A stretch of 64,000 nt of DNA, from the NCBI RefSeq assembly GCF_000745185.1, contig NZ_JQNJ01000001.1, positions 1,511,501 to 1,575,500 of the forward strand, read 5' to 3'. The position numbers were made by a program, and so were the translations under genes. Positions 7,721-14,375 of the stretch are shown here, in pieces (the first letter of the stretch is position 1; each line of letters opens with the position of its first letter). The notes beneath the pieces were generated by a model. That model made no database searches and had not been told where the DNA came from. It was given only the letters and a program-made list of their open reading frames with translations. This DNA comes from Muricauda sp. MAR_2010_75 (GTDB lineage Bacteria; Bacteroidota; Bacteroidia; Flavobacteriales; Flavobacteriaceae).

Positions 7721-8460
7721 AAAACAAGACAGTGATTATAACAGGGGCGTCCACAGGATTGGGAAAGGAAACCGCCCGCTATTTTTTGGAAAGAGGCAGT
7801 AATGTGGTCATGAACTCCTCTAACGCATCAAATTTGGAAATGACATTCCAGTCGTTGGGATCACCGGACAATGCCGCGTATGTTGTTGGGGACATCAGCA
7901 TAAGGGAAACCGGAAAAAAATTAGCGGAGACCGCCTTGGAAAAATTCGGGTCCATTGATGTGTTGATCAACAATGCTGGGATTTTTGCCCCCAAGCCTTT
8001 TCTTGATGTAAATGAGGCCGACTTGGAAGCATTTTGGAAGGTGAACCTATTGGGAACTTACATTACTTCTCAAGAGGCGATACCCCACATGATTGAGCAG
8101 GGTGGCGGAGCCATTATCAATATTGGAACCGTTTTGGTGGACCATGCCATTGATGGGTTTCCAGCAACCGCTCCCTTGACGAGTAAAGGTGCCATCCATG
8201 CGTTGACAAGACAACTCGCAGCTGAATTTGGCAAGCAGAAGATTCGGGTAAATACCATTGCCCCGGGAATCATCAGAAGTCCCCTTCAAGGTAAAATTGG
8301 GGTGGAAGATGCGGACAGCCTAGCCGGATTACATCTGTTAAACCGGATTGGTGAAGCACTGGAAATAGCAGAGGCTGCCTACTATTTGGCTTCTGCGGAA
8401 TTTATAACAGGCGAGACCATTAATGTGGCCGGTGGACACACTGTGGGCCATGCCATTTAA
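7717..8460 (+). CDS. SDR family protein lacking the catalytic tyrosine
   Basis: This 247-residue classical short-chain dehydrogenase/reductase fold protein has the cofactor loop TGASTGLG (9-16) and NNAG (85-88). The usual catalytic YxxxK is changed: K157 is present, but the position four residues before it is Pro153. The usual serine of NISS is Thr138 in NIGT. The rest of the active-site frame, IAPGIIRSP and the C-terminal GETINVAGG, is intact. It may bind NAD(P) without ordinary SDR chemistry or use another residue. It is in an operon with the tautomerase. Confidence 0.88.
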   Translation: MKNKTVIITGASTGLGKETARYFLERGSNVVMNSSNASNLEMTFQSLGSPDNAAYVVGDISIRETGKKLAETALEKFGSIDVLINNAGIFAPKPFLDVNEADLEAFWKVNLLGTYITSQEAIPHMIEQGGGAIINIGTVLVDHAIDGFPATAPLTSKGAIHALTRQLAAEFGKQKIRVNTIAPGIIRSPLQGKIGVEDADSLAGLHLLNRIGEALEIAEAAYYLASAEFITGETINVAGGHTVGHAI

Positions 8461-8470
8461 AACGATTGTT

Positions 8471-8839
8471 ATGTTCAAAGAAAATAGAGAAGACATAGAG
8501 CAACTGATTTTAAATTACTTTGAAGGAATCTTTGAGGGAGATGGGGAAAAACTGGAAAAGTGTTTTCACGAAAACACTTTTTTGTATGGCGACATCAAAG
8601 GAGAGGATTACTTAAAAAGTAAATCAGCCTATATTGAAGGTGTTATGAACCGACAAAGCCCAAAGTCCTTGGGAGAGGAATGTAGAATGGGCATAATCGG
8701 CATCGATATTTTGGGAAAGGTGGCCATGGTAAAACTGCATGTGCCGTTCTCGGGATACAATTATTACGATTATCTATCCTTGGCCAAAATAGCAGGAGAG
8801 TGGAAAATTGTAAATAAGGTTTTTACTCATATTGACTAA
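8471..8839 (+). CDS. SnoaL/lumazine-binding-like (NTF2 fold) protein
   Basis: This 122-residue protein starts MFKENREDIEQLILNYFEGIF. It has the cone-shaped NTF2-fold pattern: N-terminal helices with FEGDGEKLEKCFHENTF, then strands ending in AGEWKIVNKVFTHID. It matches the putative lumazine-binding (PF12893-like) branch, which is usually not catalytically characterised. It starts 10 bases after the SDR stop and is the last gene of the Crp-linked operon. A hairpin follows it. Confidence 0.8.
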   Translation: MFKENREDIEQLILNYFEGIFEGDGEKLEKCFHENTFLYGDIKGEDYLKSKSAYIEGVMNRQSPKSLGEECRMGIIGIDILGKVAMVKLHVPFSGYNYYDYLSLAKIAGEWKIVNKVFTHID

Positions 8840-8869
8840 TTGTTGATTTTAGATGTACTGTTAGGATTG

Positions 8870-8908
8870 GAGCGGTTTGGAGAATTATCTGAACCGCTTC
8901 ACTCTTTT
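8870..8908 (+). terminator. Likely terminator of the tautomerase-SDR-SnoaL operon
   Basis: The stem GAGCGGTT (8870-8877) pairs with AACCGCTT (8892-8899, one G-U pair) across a 14-base loop. CACTCTTTT follows. It lies 30 bases after the SnoaL-like gene, as expected for an intrinsic terminator, although the loop is long. Confidence 0.5.
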
Positions 8909-8914
8909 AAATTG

Positions 8915-8922
8915 TACCTTTG
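8915..8922 (+). promoter_or_regulatory. -7 promoter element TAccTTTG
   Basis: This is a perfect match to the Bacteroidota -7 consensus, directly behind the preceding hairpin. No clear -33 TTG is present. It would start transcription near 8929, inside the longest reading of the small gene. This favours the internal ATG at 8968. Confidence 0.5.
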
Positions 8923-8967
8923 AGCATGCTGTTTGCTATACTTCAACAACCGGACATCCAGAAAAAA

Positions 8968-9096
8968 ATGGAAGAAGCCCCGGACAGTGCGTACGAAATT
9001 GGCGTGGTCATTGGCAGCTATCTCCCTTTTGTGATCTTGGCGGCAATCGCATATGTCATTTATTATTATAATAAAAAGAAACGGGGTTCTGGATAA
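8968..9096 (+). CDS. Small single-pass membrane protein (42 aa; 56 aa if started at 8926)
   Basis: The short frame has an acidic N-terminus (MEEAPDSAYEIG), one hydrophobic helix (about 20 residues including SYLPFVILAAIAYVIYYY) and a basic tail (NKKKRGSG). This gives a clear inside-positive membrane topology. An ATG at 8926 would add 14 residues, but the predicted transcription start lies at about that point. The ATG at 8968 follows an A-rich stretch typical of flavobacterial starts. I recognise no family. A coherent topology, a promoter and a flanking terminator support it as a real gene. Confidence 0.55.
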   Translation: MEEAPDSAYEIGVVIGSYLPFVILAAIAYVIYYYNKKKRGSG

Positions 9097-9135
9097 GTTT
9101 TGGTACTTATCACAAGATCAACATATAAGTGACCT

Positions 9136-9170
9136 TTTGAACAAAGTAACTATGGACGTTTGAACAAAGT
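9136..9170. repeat. Direct-repeat operator, 2 x TTTGAACAAAGT
   Basis: Identical 12-mers occur at 9136-9147 and 9159-9170, 23 bases apart (about two helical turns). The core TTTG-AA-CAAA is almost self-complementary. The second copy ends 19 bases before the -7 element of the SDR gene and covers the place of the missing -33 element. Direct repeats in this position are typical of AraC-type activators, and an AraC gene ends the same transcription unit. Confidence 0.65.
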
Positions 9171-9189
9171 TCACAGTGTTTTTCCCAAC

Positions 9190-9197
9190 TAGTTTTG
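9190..9197 (+). promoter_or_regulatory. -7 promoter element TAgtTTTG for the SDR-AraC pair
   Basis: This is a perfect -7 element with no usable -33 TTG at the right spacing, which implies activator dependence. The SDR start codon follows at 9219. Confidence 0.6.
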
Positions 9198-9218
9198 TCT
9201 CAAATAAAACCATAAAAA

Positions 9219-10214
9219 ATGAGACGAAACAATGATCAAGGCATACTTCAAAAATCAATAGGTTCTGGGTTTGATGCCAAGTCGACCACATCAGAAGTAA
9301 TTAAAGGAATCGATCTTTCCGGGAAAATCGCCATAGTGACCGGTGGCAATACAGGGATTGGACTGGAAACCACCAAAACTCTTGCAGCGGCTGGAGCGAC
9401 CGTCATTGTTCCAGCACGGGATATTAATAAGGCCAAGAAAAATCTACAAGGCATTGAAAACGTGGAACTGGAAACCATGGATTTAATGCACCCTGAATCC
9501 GTGAATGCCTTTGCCGAAAAGTTTTTGACTTCTGACAGGTCGCTACATTTGCTAATCAACAATGCAGGCATTATGTGGGTGCCGTTACGAAGGGATAGCA
9601 GAGGAATTGAGTCCCAACTCGCAACCAATTATTTATCTGTTTTTGAGCTGACAGCAAGATTGTGGCCATCATTGAAAAAAGCTAATGGGGCAAGAGTGGT
9701 GAATATTTCTTCACAAGGACATCATTTTGCCCCGTTTGACTTTGAAGACCCTAATTTTGAAAATCGCACTTATGAAACTCTTCAGGCATATGGCCAATCC
9801 AAAACAGCACTCAATTTATTCTCAATGGAAATGGACCATCGGGCGGAGAGGCATAATGTTAGGGTTTTTTCATTGCATCCCGGCTCCATTGGAGGAACGG
9901 AACTTGCACGAGAAGCTCCATTGGAACTGTTTCAGCAAATGGGGTTTTGCGATGCAGACGGGAACCTATTGCCCGAAGTCGCAGCTTCGTTAAAGACCAT
10001 TCCCCAAGGTGCGGCCACAACAGTTTGGTGTGCCACAAGCCCAACACTGAATTCAATGGGAGGCGTGTATTGCGAAGATGTGGAGATTGCCCCGTTGAGC
10101 TTGGATTTGTCAAAAGGAAGTGGTGTACATCCCTATTCTTTGGATGAGGTCAGCGCGCAACGCCTTTGGAAGTTGAGCGAAGAATTGACTGGAGTACATT
10201 TTCAAGTGGACTGA
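9219..10214 (+). CDS. SDR family oxidoreductase (retinol-dehydrogenase/WWOX-like)
   Basis: This 331-residue extended SDR has all expected motifs: TGGNTGIG (41-48) for cofactor, NNAG (114-117), NISS with catalytic serine near 165, and YGQSK with Y191 and K195. The architecture is that of the RDH/WW-domain oxidoreductase-like group, which reduces aldehydes or ketones with NADP(H). It lies 13 bases before the AraC gene, with which it shares the direct-repeat promoter. Unlike the SDR at 7717, it looks fully catalytic. Confidence 0.92.
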   Translation: MRRNNDQGILQKSIGSGFDAKSTTSEVIKGIDLSGKIAIVTGGNTGIGLETTKTLAAAGATVIVPARDINKAKKNLQGIENVELETMDLMHPESVNAFAEKFLTSDRSLHLLINNAGIMWVPLRRDSRGIESQLATNYLSVFELTARLWPSLKKANGARVVNISSQGHHFAPFDFEDPNFENRTYETLQAYGQSKTALNLFSMEMDHRAERHNVRVFSLHPGSIGGTELAREAPLELFQQMGFCDADGNLLPEVAASLKTIPQGAATTVWCATSPTLNSMGGVYCEDVEIAPLSLDLSKGSGVHPYSLDEVSAQRLWKLSEELTGVHFQVD

Positions 10215-10227
10215 TCTATGTAATTTT

Positions 10228-11061
10228 ATGCTGCACGAGCCTATGGAATTTCAACTTAAATACATAACCCCGGATATAAAGCTCTCTTCGTATGACGATA
10301 GGTTGTTTAAAACCGAGGCGGTGTTTGATCACCATATGCTTGTGTGGTTCATTTCGGGGGAGACCAAGATTATTCAGGCAGATGAAAGCCATGTTTTTAA
10401 AGCAGGAGACATTTTTCTGATTCCAAGAAATCAATTGGCGACCATCATCAATTATCCAAAGGATGGGTTGCTGCATAAATCCGTAGTGATGCACTTGACC
10501 GTGGACAAGCTCAGAACATTTTATGCTCCATTGGAGGTAGAGCCAAAAGCTACGGTTCCTGCAAAAATCTTGCGATTTAAAAACCATCCGTTGTTGGAAA
10601 GTTGTTTGGCTTCCCTGATTCCGTATTTTGATATGAAAGATGAAATTTTTCCGGAGGAAATCGCATCCCTGAAAATTACGGAGGCCATTTCCATTCTCAG
10701 AAGAATAGATAAGAACATTGACAACCTTTTGGCCAATTTTGAAGACCCATATAAAATCAATTTGACTGATTTTATGGAGAAGAACTTCATGTTCAATATG
10801 CCCTTGGAGAAGTTCAGTTATTTGACTGGAAGAAGCTTGACAACTTTTAAAAGGGATTTTAATAAAACATTCAACATGACCCCACAGCGATGGTTGACCC
10901 AAAAGCGACTGGAGCTGGCCCACTACCAACTTTCCAACCAAAATCGGAAGCCTGTTGAGGTCTATTTGGAAACGGGTTTTGAAAACCTATCGCACTTTTC
11001 CTATGCTTTTAAAAGGCATTTTGGACTGACACCGTCAGAACTCGTTAATAAAACAAAATAA
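10228..11061 (+). CDS. AraC family transcriptional regulator
   Basis: This 277-residue regulator has an N-terminal cupin-like sensor region (about 1-160) and a C-terminal double helix-turn-helix (about 175-275). The latter includes the signatures FKRDFNKTFNMTPQRWL and FSYAFKRHFGLTPSEL. An ATG at 10243 is an alternative start five codons in. It follows the SDR by 13 bases, and the pair's promoter contains a direct repeat of AraC type, so autoregulation with control of the SDR is likely (inference). Confidence 0.9.
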   Translation: MLHEPMEFQLKYITPDIKLSSYDDRLFKTEAVFDHHMLVWFISGETKIIQADESHVFKAGDIFLIPRNQLATIINYPKDGLLHKSVVMHLTVDKLRTFYAPLEVEPKATVPAKILRFKNHPLLESCLASLIPYFDMKDEIFPEEIASLKITEAISILRRIDKNIDNLLANFEDPYKINLTDFMEKNFMFNMPLEKFSYLTGRSLTTFKRDFNKTFNMTPQRWLTQKRLELAHYQLSNQNRKPVEVYLETGFENLSHFSYAFKRHFGLTPSELVNKTK

Positions 11062-11186
11062 TTAACCTTGCTCCTCAAACATCTAGTTAGAAATAGACTG
11101 TCCATACCTACCCCAATCTTGGTAGCGTCGGAACATGGAGATTTTTATTATTGGGGCTACATCGCCTTTTTCAATAAACACAAATT

Positions 11187-11206
11187 AAATCGATATATCT
11201 CGATTT
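11187..11206. promoter_or_regulatory. ArsR operator, inverted repeat AAATCGA-N6-TCGATTT
   Basis: A perfect 7-bp inverted repeat (11187-11193 and 11200-11206, spacer TATATC) lies immediately upstream of the -7 element of the ArsR gene. Binding there would block RNA polymerase, the usual ArsR mode. The left half extended (AAATCGATATAT) recurs before the next gene. Confidence 0.72.
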
Positions 11207-11213
11207 GTTGTGT

Positions 11214-11221
11214 TACATTTG
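11214..11221 (+). promoter_or_regulatory. -7 promoter element TAcaTTTG of the ArsR gene
   Basis: This is a perfect -7 element ending 4 bases before the ATG at 11226. Transcription would begin at about 11226-11228. The mRNA is therefore leaderless from 11226, or has a six-base leader if translation starts at 11232. This rules out the ATG at 11205. Confidence 0.65.
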
Positions 11222-11225
11222 CGCC

Positions 11226-11528
11226 ATGGATATGTTAGAAGTAAACAAAGTATTATCAAACCAGGTGCGAATAGACATTCTTAACTGGCTCAAAAAACCA
11301 GAGGAGAACTTTCCGCCACAGGTAAATGTCCCAGATTTTAGTGATGGTGTCTGTGTTTGCCATATTCAGGATAAAACAGGATTGTCACAATCCACCATTT
11401 CCCATTATTTGACCATGATGCACAGGGTTGATTTATTGATAGCCACCAGACATGGCAAATGGACGTATTACAGACGAAACGAAGATGAAATACGCAACTA
11501 TATAAACACATTGAAGAACGAGTTATAA
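11226..11528 (+). CDS. ArsR-family winged-helix regulator
   Basis: This 100-residue repressor starts MDMLEVNKVLSNQVRIDILNWL. The helix-turn-helix is HIQDKTGLSQSTISHYLTMM, followed by the wing RHGKWTYYRRNE. A Cys-Val-Cys pair precedes the recognition helices, much where ArsR/SmtB sensors of the alpha-3N type carry CxC thiols. It may therefore sense metal, metalloid or oxidant (inference). Its own promoter carries a palindromic operator. It leads a set with a small membrane protein and a proline-dehydrogenase-fold enzyme. Confidence 0.9.
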   Translation: MDMLEVNKVLSNQVRIDILNWLKKPEENFPPQVNVPDFSDGVCVCHIQDKTGLSQSTISHYLTMMHRVDLLIATRHGKWTYYRRNEDEIRNYINTLKNEL

Positions 11529-11552
11529 CTTTTTTTATTCATTTGAAACTAC

Positions 11553-11564
11553 AAATCGATATAT
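11553..11564. promoter_or_regulatory. Second ArsR half-site AAATCGATATAT
   Basis: This is a 12-base exact copy of the left part of the operator before arsR, ending 7 bases before the ATG of the next gene. The right half is degenerate (an AT-rich palindrome instead of TCGATTT). It could be a secondary binding site. Confidence 0.45.
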
Positions 11565-11570
11565 TTAAAT

Positions 11571-11828
11571 ATGATAGATTTAATTATTGATTTATTGGGT
11601 TGGACCAGCTCAATACTGCTAGTGACTGCTTATTGGTTAAACAGTAAAAACCCAATCAATGCCCAAACCTTACTGTACCAACTCCTAAATATAACTGGTA
11701 GCCTATCGTTGATGATAAATACTATTTATTATGGCGCATACCCTTCCAGTTCGGTCAATATCGTTTGGCTCTTCATTGGGCTTATCCATATATCAACAAT
11801 CTTAAAAAACAAACACAATACAATCTAA
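11571..11828 (+). CDS. CBU_0592-like small membrane protein
   Basis: This 85-residue protein has three hydrophobic segments. The pattern GWTSSILLVTAYWLNS, then YQLLNITGSLSLMIN, then PSSSVNIVWLFIGL is that of the CBU_0592-like domain, a small membrane domain of unknown role. It sits between the ArsR gene (42 bases upstream) and the proline-dehydrogenase-like gene (2 bases downstream), so it is part of their operon. Confidence 0.8.
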   Translation: MIDLIIDLLGWTSSILLVTAYWLNSKNPINAQTLLYQLLNITGSLSLMINTIYYGAYPSSSVNIVWLFIGLIHISTILKNKHNTI

Positions 11829-11830
11829 AG

Positions 11831-12772
11831 ATGGAACAAGAATTACTTCGTATGGGGTCTGCTGCTTTACGAAAGGCAGCCTTAAGCCATGAGGCAAAAG
11901 AATATATCCTATCCAATGAAGCACTATATAGAACAATTAAAAAGGCAGCCGACAGATACATTGGAGGAGAAACACTTGATGAGACCATACATAAGGTTAA
12001 ACATCAGAATGGAAGTGGATTTAAATGCTCCATGGAGTATATGGGCGAAAACACGCTCACAGCGGACGAAGCCAATGAGGCTACCCATGAATTCCTTAGG
12101 ATTGTGGATGAGATAAAAAATCAAAAACTCAATTCAACAGTCTCCCTGGACCTTTCCCATATAGGCTTGGCAGTTTCACATGAATTATGTTTAAACAACA
12201 TAAAATCCATAGTGGGGCAGGCTGAAAAAAATAACATTGAAGTTACCATTAGCGCCGAAGGTGTTGAAATAACGGATGCCATCATCGATATCTATAAATC
12301 AACGGCCGAGGCCTATAAAAATGCTTCAATTACCCTGCAGGCCTACTTACACCGCACCCAGGATGATTTTAAGGAGTTGAGTAAGGAAAATGGAAGGATA
12401 CGAATGGTAAAAGGAGCTTTTGAAACCCCAAAGCACCTTTCTATTCCAAGAGGTGATGCATTGGATGAAAGATATTTGTATTATGTAGACCAGTTGTTAT
12501 CCCAAAATCACAAATGCTCCATTGCAACACATCATTCCAAAATTCAGCAAGAGGCCATCAAATTGATTCAGCAACACAACCCGGACAAAAGCCTCTATGA
12601 GTTTGAAAGTTTATATGGCATCCAAACAGAACAACTTATTGCATTAAAGGAACAAGGTTATCCAACCAAGCTATACCTTGTTTATGGTAAAGAATGGTAC
12701 CTCTATCTATGCAATAGAATTGCGGAATATCCATTGTACCTGTTTCGGGCATTGAACGATATTCTCAATTGA
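11831..12772 (+). CDS. Divergent proline-dehydrogenase-fold protein
   Basis: This 313-residue protein aligns along the PRODH TIM barrel: LSLDLSHIGL-like strand near 104-112, EVTISAEGVEITD near 136-149, RMVKGAF at 191-197, and YGKEWYLYLCNRIAEYP at 285-301. Several residues that bind FAD or proline differ. The usual Lys of VSVKLS is Asp107, the DME motif reads SAE, and the Arg-Arg pair that holds the proline carboxylate is N295-R296. FAD binding is plausible, but the substrate may not be proline. Operon position behind ArsR points to induction by a small effector. The ATG at 11831 fits family length. Confidence 0.82.
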   Translation: MEQELLRMGSAALRKAALSHEAKEYILSNEALYRTIKKAADRYIGGETLDETIHKVKHQNGSGFKCSMEYMGENTLTADEANEATHEFLRIVDEIKNQKLNSTVSLDLSHIGLAVSHELCLNNIKSIVGQAEKNNIEVTISAEGVEITDAIIDIYKSTAEAYKNASITLQAYLHRTQDDFKELSKENGRIRMVKGAFETPKHLSIPRGDALDERYLYYVDQLLSQNHKCSIATHHSKIQQEAIKLIQQHNPDKSLYEFESLYGIQTEQLIALKEQGYPTKLYLVYGKEWYLYLCNRIAEYPLYLFRALNDILN

Positions 12773-12943
12773 ACCTTGACCATAGGGCGGTAAAATTAGT
12801 GGTAAACAGCAAAAACATTCTTCAATGGGTGAAGGGTTCAAGCCAATATTTGTTGGGCAATAGGCACAGGACAATCCCGTGATTTGAAACCAACGACATC
12901 CACCAACATGGCTTCCTTCGCCCTGTTTTCTTTTTAACAAACC

Positions 12944-12978
12944 TGTCCCAAACCACCAATAAATTGTCTTTTGGGACA
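12944..12978. promoter_or_regulatory. Inverted repeat TGTCCCAAA-N17-TTTGGGACA
   Basis: A perfect 9-bp inverted repeat lies upstream of the globin-fusion promoter, with half-site centres 26 bases apart. An overlapping shorter dyad, TTGTC..GACAA, includes the right arm. It could be an operator for a dimeric regulator, or a hairpin. No other function is seen in the 266 bases between 12773 and 13038. Confidence 0.5.
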
Positions 12979-13002
12979 AATGACAAAGGCAGGTCCTCCT
13001 TC

Positions 13003-13010
13003 TAATTTTG
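13003..13010 (+). promoter_or_regulatory. -7 promoter element TAatTTTG of the globin-fusion gene
   Basis: This is a perfect -7 match 28 bases before the start codon at 13039. No -33 TTG is present at the right spacing. The inverted repeat just upstream may supply activator contact. Confidence 0.6.
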
Positions 13011-13038
13011 TGTCATCAATTCATTTAAAATCAGAGTT

Positions 13039-14283
13039 ATGAAGCATTTACTCTTAATAGGTGCATTGCTGTTAAACGCAATGGTAGGTGATGCACAACA
13101 GTATGAATCAATTAAAAAGAAAAATAAGATGAACAACAAGGAAATTGCACTGGCAATCAATCAAGCAGTCCAAAATGCGGAGGCGGACAACGCCGCTGCA
13201 TTGGTCACAGAAAACTACATTCAACACACCCCAGTTGTCCCCAATGGGAGAAAGGGCTTGAAAATGCTGTTGACCAAAATTAAGAACCGAGAGATTCCCG
13301 CTCCCAAATTAAATACGGTTCGGATAATAGAGGAGGGGGATTATGTGGTCCTGCACCATGAAGCACATTGGCCCAACCGGAAGGCTATGTTCGAGATTTT
13401 CAGATTTAAGGAAGGTTTGGCAGCGGAACACTGGAGCGGTATCATGGACCATCCAGAGAAGACCGTTAGCGGCAATAGCATGTTTGATGGGGAGACACAA
13501 ATCACAGCATTGGACAAAACGGATGTAAACAAGGCTATTGTAAAATCGTTTGTGGAAACTGTATTGATAGATGGGGATTTGAAACCGGAAACGATTCAGA
13601 AGTTCTACGATACTGATATTATCCAGCACAATCCATTCGTGGATAATGGCTTGGATGGTTTTGTGCAGGGAATCACAGGCCTGCAAAAACAGGGCATCAC
13701 TGTTGAGATAAACAGGATTCATTACCTCATTGGACAAGGAAATTTTGTGTTTGCTCTTTCCGAAGGAAAGTTTGGGGAAAACGGAGGGAAACCCACTGCG
13801 TTTTTTGATTTGTTCCGATTGGAAAAGGGTAAAATTGTGGAACATTGGGATGTGCTTCAGGAGGTTCCGGAGAAAATGGCCCATGATAACGGAATGTTCA
13901 AACAATCACTTTACAAACGATTGGGCGGGTATGATGGCATAGCCGCTTATGTGGACCATGCATTTCCCCAAGTGGCTGGGCATCCTGATCTTCAGCATTT
14001 GTTCATTGGGCATTCCATGGCCACAAAAATGAGACAAAGGCAACTCATCATCGATAAATTGTCGAGCACATTGCAAGGCCCTACCATTTATTTGGGTAAA
14101 CCATTGAACGAAATCCACCAAGGACTGGAAATTACTCAGGCACAATGGGAATCGTTTATGGGAGTGATGCGCAAGGCGATGGATGAAAGAGGCATAAACG
14201 GTGAAACGAAAAAGGATTTTATACATTTATTTGAGAATTTTAGGGGAGTTACGGTGGAAGCCGAATTGGGCAAGCAGGAATAG
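13039..14283 (+). CDS. Exported fusion of two SnoaL-like domains and a truncated hemoglobin
   Basis: This 414-residue protein has three domains behind a signal peptide (hydrophobic 4-18, ending GDAQQ). The first SnoaL/NTF2-like domain (about 33-150) and a second homologous one (about 163-285) both end in HW, then MDHPE or QEVPE. The C-terminal part, 291-403, is a group I truncated hemoglobin: LYKRLGG start, GP-IYLGKPLNEIHQGL with H360 as proximal haem ligand. The B10 position, often tyrosine, is F309. A globin exported with two ligand-binding folds would act in the periplasm or at the surface. The globin assignment and signal peptide are clear; the function is unknown. Confidence 0.85.
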   Translation: MKHLLLIGALLLNAMVGDAQQYESIKKKNKMNNKEIALAINQAVQNAEADNAAALVTENYIQHTPVVPNGRKGLKMLLTKIKNREIPAPKLNTVRIIEEGDYVVLHHEAHWPNRKAMFEIFRFKEGLAAEHWSGIMDHPEKTVSGNSMFDGETQITALDKTDVNKAIVKSFVETVLIDGDLKPETIQKFYDTDIIQHNPFVDNGLDGFVQGITGLQKQGITVEINRIHYLIGQGNFVFALSEGKFGENGGKPTAFFDLFRLEKGKIVEHWDVLQEVPEKMAHDNGMFKQSLYKRLGGYDGIAAYVDHAFPQVAGHPDLQHLFIGHSMATKMRQRQLIIDKLSSTLQGPTIYLGKPLNEIHQGLEITQAQWESFMGVMRKAMDERGINGETKKDFIHLFENFRGVTVEAELGKQE

Positions 14284-14312
14284 TACTTTGATGTACTGAT
14301 ATAATCCATGAA

Positions 14313-14352
14313 AATGGGAAGCTGTCTTATGGGTTAAAGACGGCTTCCCATT
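14313..14352. terminator. Strong hairpin after the globin-fusion gene
   Basis: AATGGGAAGCTGTCTT (14313-14328) pairs with 14337-14352 over 16 positions with one G-U pair and an 8-base loop. No T-run follows, so it may act as a weak terminator or mRNA stabiliser. It lies 23 bases before the AraC-type gene. Confidence 0.6.
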
Positions 14353-14375
14353 CAACAGTATAAATTGGGAACACG

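Noticed and set aside
10216..10941. Open frame of 241 codons on the minus strand opposite the AraC gene
   Set aside because: Opposite-strand artefact of a real AraC gene; the AraC frame has clear domain motifs and the antisense frame has none.
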